A stretch of 64,000 nucleotides of DNA from Puia dinghuensis (lineage in GTDB: Bacteria > Bacteroidota > Bacteroidia > Chitinophagales > Chitinophagaceae): NCBI RefSeq assembly GCF_014642875.1, contig NZ_BMJC01000001.1:663335-727334 (forward strand), in the 5' to 3' direction. Positions 62,458 through 64,000 of this stretch are shown here, piece after piece (position 1 is the first letter of the stretch; the number at the start of each line of letters is the position of its first letter). The translations under genes were made by a program, and so were the position numbers. The notes below the pieces were generated by a model, which had not been told where the DNA came from, made no database searches, and saw only the letters and a list, made by a program, of their open reading frames with translations.

Positions 62458-64000
62458 TTAGAATTTAAAATTAACTCCTCCATAGACCCTTATCGGGTCT
62501 TCATGTTGTCCATAAAAAAGCTCGGTATCCTTTTTACTGAGATCCATATTGAACGCCACACTACGGTAATGCTGATCGAGCGCATTGCTGACATTGGCAA
62601 ACACCGACCATTTCCCGTCGACCTCATAGCGCATCGAAATATTTACCAGGGCATATCCGGCGATGGTCTGCCGTTGCAGTATCGAATGGGCAGTATCTCT
62701 GATGCCGGACAGATGCTGCCGGCCCATCCAGATGAGGCGGGGCGAACAGGTGAACTTCCCGGCCTTGATATCTGTTCCGGCTTTCAGCATAAAGGGGGAG
62801 ATGAATTCCAGTTGCGCTTTGTCCTTCTCCCCGTTGTCCTGGTAGTCGACGTTTCCGCCTACATAGCTCACCGACAGGTAGGAGTTGAGGTGAAACCTGC
62901 CCAGGTATTGGGAATGGCTCAATTGGATGCTGGCGCCATAGGTTCGCTGGTCGTCCTGGTTGACGAATACTTCCACATAGCCCACTGGTATCCCGTTGAA
63001 CATGTTATGATAAAGATGCGTAGTAGCGTTATCATTGGCAAACTCATGCAAGCCGAAAAGCAGGGTGTAATACCCGTCCAGGGTCACGCTGAAATTGCTC
63101 GTCAGGTAATGCCGGATACTGATCTCCGCATTGCGGGAAGTGATCGGCGTCAGATTCGGGTTGGGCAGGTGCATGAAACCCGCAGAATAGGTTCGGCCCG
63201 AATCCGATGTTACCAATCCGCCATAGTAGGTATAGCAGTCAAAGGTGGTGGGAGCCAGAAATGCCGTCCCGTACAAGACCTTCACTGTGGTTTTGTCGCT
63301 GGGGCGGTAAACCGCCCCTACCCTTGGGTTAAACGTATTGCCATACCGGGAATTGACATCGAACCGGGCCCCGGCGGTAAAGCTGACCTTATGGACAGGA
63401 GAATACTGTGCCTGGACATAGGTTCCGACATTATCATATTTCAAAACATAGAACTGGGCGGGCAGCCCATCCGGCCTGTAATAGCTTTTCGTGCCCAGGA
63501 ATACCCCCTGCACCGCTCCATTGGGGTCTACGGGAGCGTCCAGGTCGGCGCTGGTGGGGATGGAATAAAAGCTCTCGTATGTCGCCCCGCCCGTGAGATT
63601 AAGCTTTGCCGATGCATTCCAGTCGACCTGTTCCTCGGCTTTTATAAGCGAGCCGACAGAGTATTTATACGCCGGCTCCATGTTGGAAAAGACATTGCGA
63701 TAGTTGGATTGCGGGTTCATGGAATACTGACTGCCCATCAGGGTGGTGGTGGAATTGATGTGACCGAAGTTCTTCTTGTAACTGGCGCTGGCCATGGTGA
63801 TGGCCTGGCCCATAAACACATTTTTGTTGTATACGGCGTTATTCGGGTTCTCCTCATAGGAGTCCGGGGTCTGGGCATAATTCCGGAATACCGAGAACGA
63901 AAATTCCCGCCCCTGCAGGGAGGCATACAGGTTATACGATTTTTGCGGCATTTCGATCTTCGAACTCACCGGCGCTTTGGGGGTCATCGGTCCGTAAATG
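62458..64000 (-). CDS. TonB-dependent receptor, C-terminal part (runs off window)
   Basis: More than 510 residues; the frame stays open through the window edge, so the plug domain and start are outside. The visible part is a beta-barrel: repeated amphipathic strands, aromatic belt residues, a NALDQHYRSVAFNM segment and a terminal Phe (YGGVNFKF) recognised by the Bam machinery. The substrate (siderophore, cobalamin or glycan) cannot be read. It is immediately upstream of the hybrid kinase (one base between stop and ATG). Confidence 0.85.
   Translation of the reverse strand, partial: IYGPMTPKAPVSSKIEMPQKSYNLYASLQGREFSFSVFRNYAQTPDSYEENPNNAVYNKNVFMGQAITMASASYKKNFGHINSTTTLMGSQYSMNPQSNYRNVFSNMEPAYKYSVGSLIKAEEQVDWNASAKLNLTGGATYESFYSIPTSADLDAPVDPNGAVQGVFLGTKSYYRPDGLPAQFYVLKYDNVGTYVQAQYSPVHKVSFTAGARFDVNSRYGNTFNPRVGAVYRPSDKTTVKVLYGTAFLAPTTFDCYTYYGGLVTSDSGRTYSAGFMHLPNPNLTPITSRNAEISIRHYLTSNFSVTLDGYYTLLFGLHEFANDNATTHLYHNMFNGIPVGYVEVFVNQDDQRTYGASIQLSHSQYLGRFHLNSYLSVSYVGGNVDYQDNGEKDKAQLEFISPFMLKAGTDIKAGKFTCSPRLIWMGRQHLSGIRDTAHSILQRQTIAGYALVNISMRYEVDGKWSVFANVSNALDQHYRSVAFNMDLSKKDTELFYGQHEDPIRVYGGVNFKF

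Overview
The window looks like chromosome from a member of the Bacteroidota, most likely Chitinophagaceae. The reasons are the Bacteroidota-type promoter elements (TAnnTTTG at -7), two long MacB/FtsX-type permeases of about 800 residues, a TonB-dependent receptor fragment, an IPT/TIG lipoprotein, a BfmB/BfmC-like mobilization pair and large multi-receiver hybrid histidine kinases. The genus call is inference; no rRNA is present.

Layout. 1-7564: ordinary chromosome (metallo-hydrolase end, CsbD-like protein, formate/nitrite-type channel, IPT lipoprotein, MacB-like permease, Crp-type regulator, haloalkane dehalogenase-like hydrolase). 7642-9723: a mobilization module (hypothetical protein, MobC-like protein, relaxase with a possible oriT), followed by a HEPN/MNT toxin-antitoxin pair (9866-10493). 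10581-21859: a redox/small-molecule cluster run by three AraC-family paralogues. Each has a perfect or near-perfect -7 element, and each carries the same ~17-bp motif 52-53 bp upstream of that element.

21860-34603: an AT-rich accessory island. Its most unusual part is an overlapping operon of a sigma factor with an extra C-terminal helix-turn-helix-like block (23487-24275) and a short TnpB/Cas12f-like protein (22393-23490). The latter appears nuclease-dead: the RuvC-II acidic residue is replaced and the RuvC-III/zinc-ribbon end is absent. Behind it lie 530 gene-free bases full of hairpins and repeats that could encode a guide RNA. Divergent from it are two XRE-type regulators with duplicated operators, the second heading a SIR2-HerA-KAP NTPase operon that looks like an antiphage system. 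The island closes with a 48-residue protein and a large serine recombinase whose 3' end is read antisense through a tRNA-Pro(CGG) gene, a likely integration site.

34685-41823: housekeeping and secreted genes (NAD(P)HX repair enzyme, class-C-like serine hydrolase, SerA, HEAT-like protein, aldo/keto reductase, two secreted paralogues). 42060-45774: a BRO-type phage protein and a 900-residue beta-helix protein, probably phage-derived. 45937-54589: a seven-gene minus-strand signalling operon with CheR/CheB but no chemotaxis genes. 54753-64000: a lipoprotein, a second MacB-like permease, a thioester-reductase-like SDR, another hybrid kinase and the 3' part of a TonB-dependent receptor that runs off the window.

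How it may work together (inference): the sigma/TnpB-like pair resembles, from memory, recently reported Bacteroidota systems in which a nuclease-dead Cas12f/TnpB homologue recruits a sigma factor to RNA-specified sites. Here it sits beside a defence operon that carries the same operator sequences, so the two may be co-regulated.
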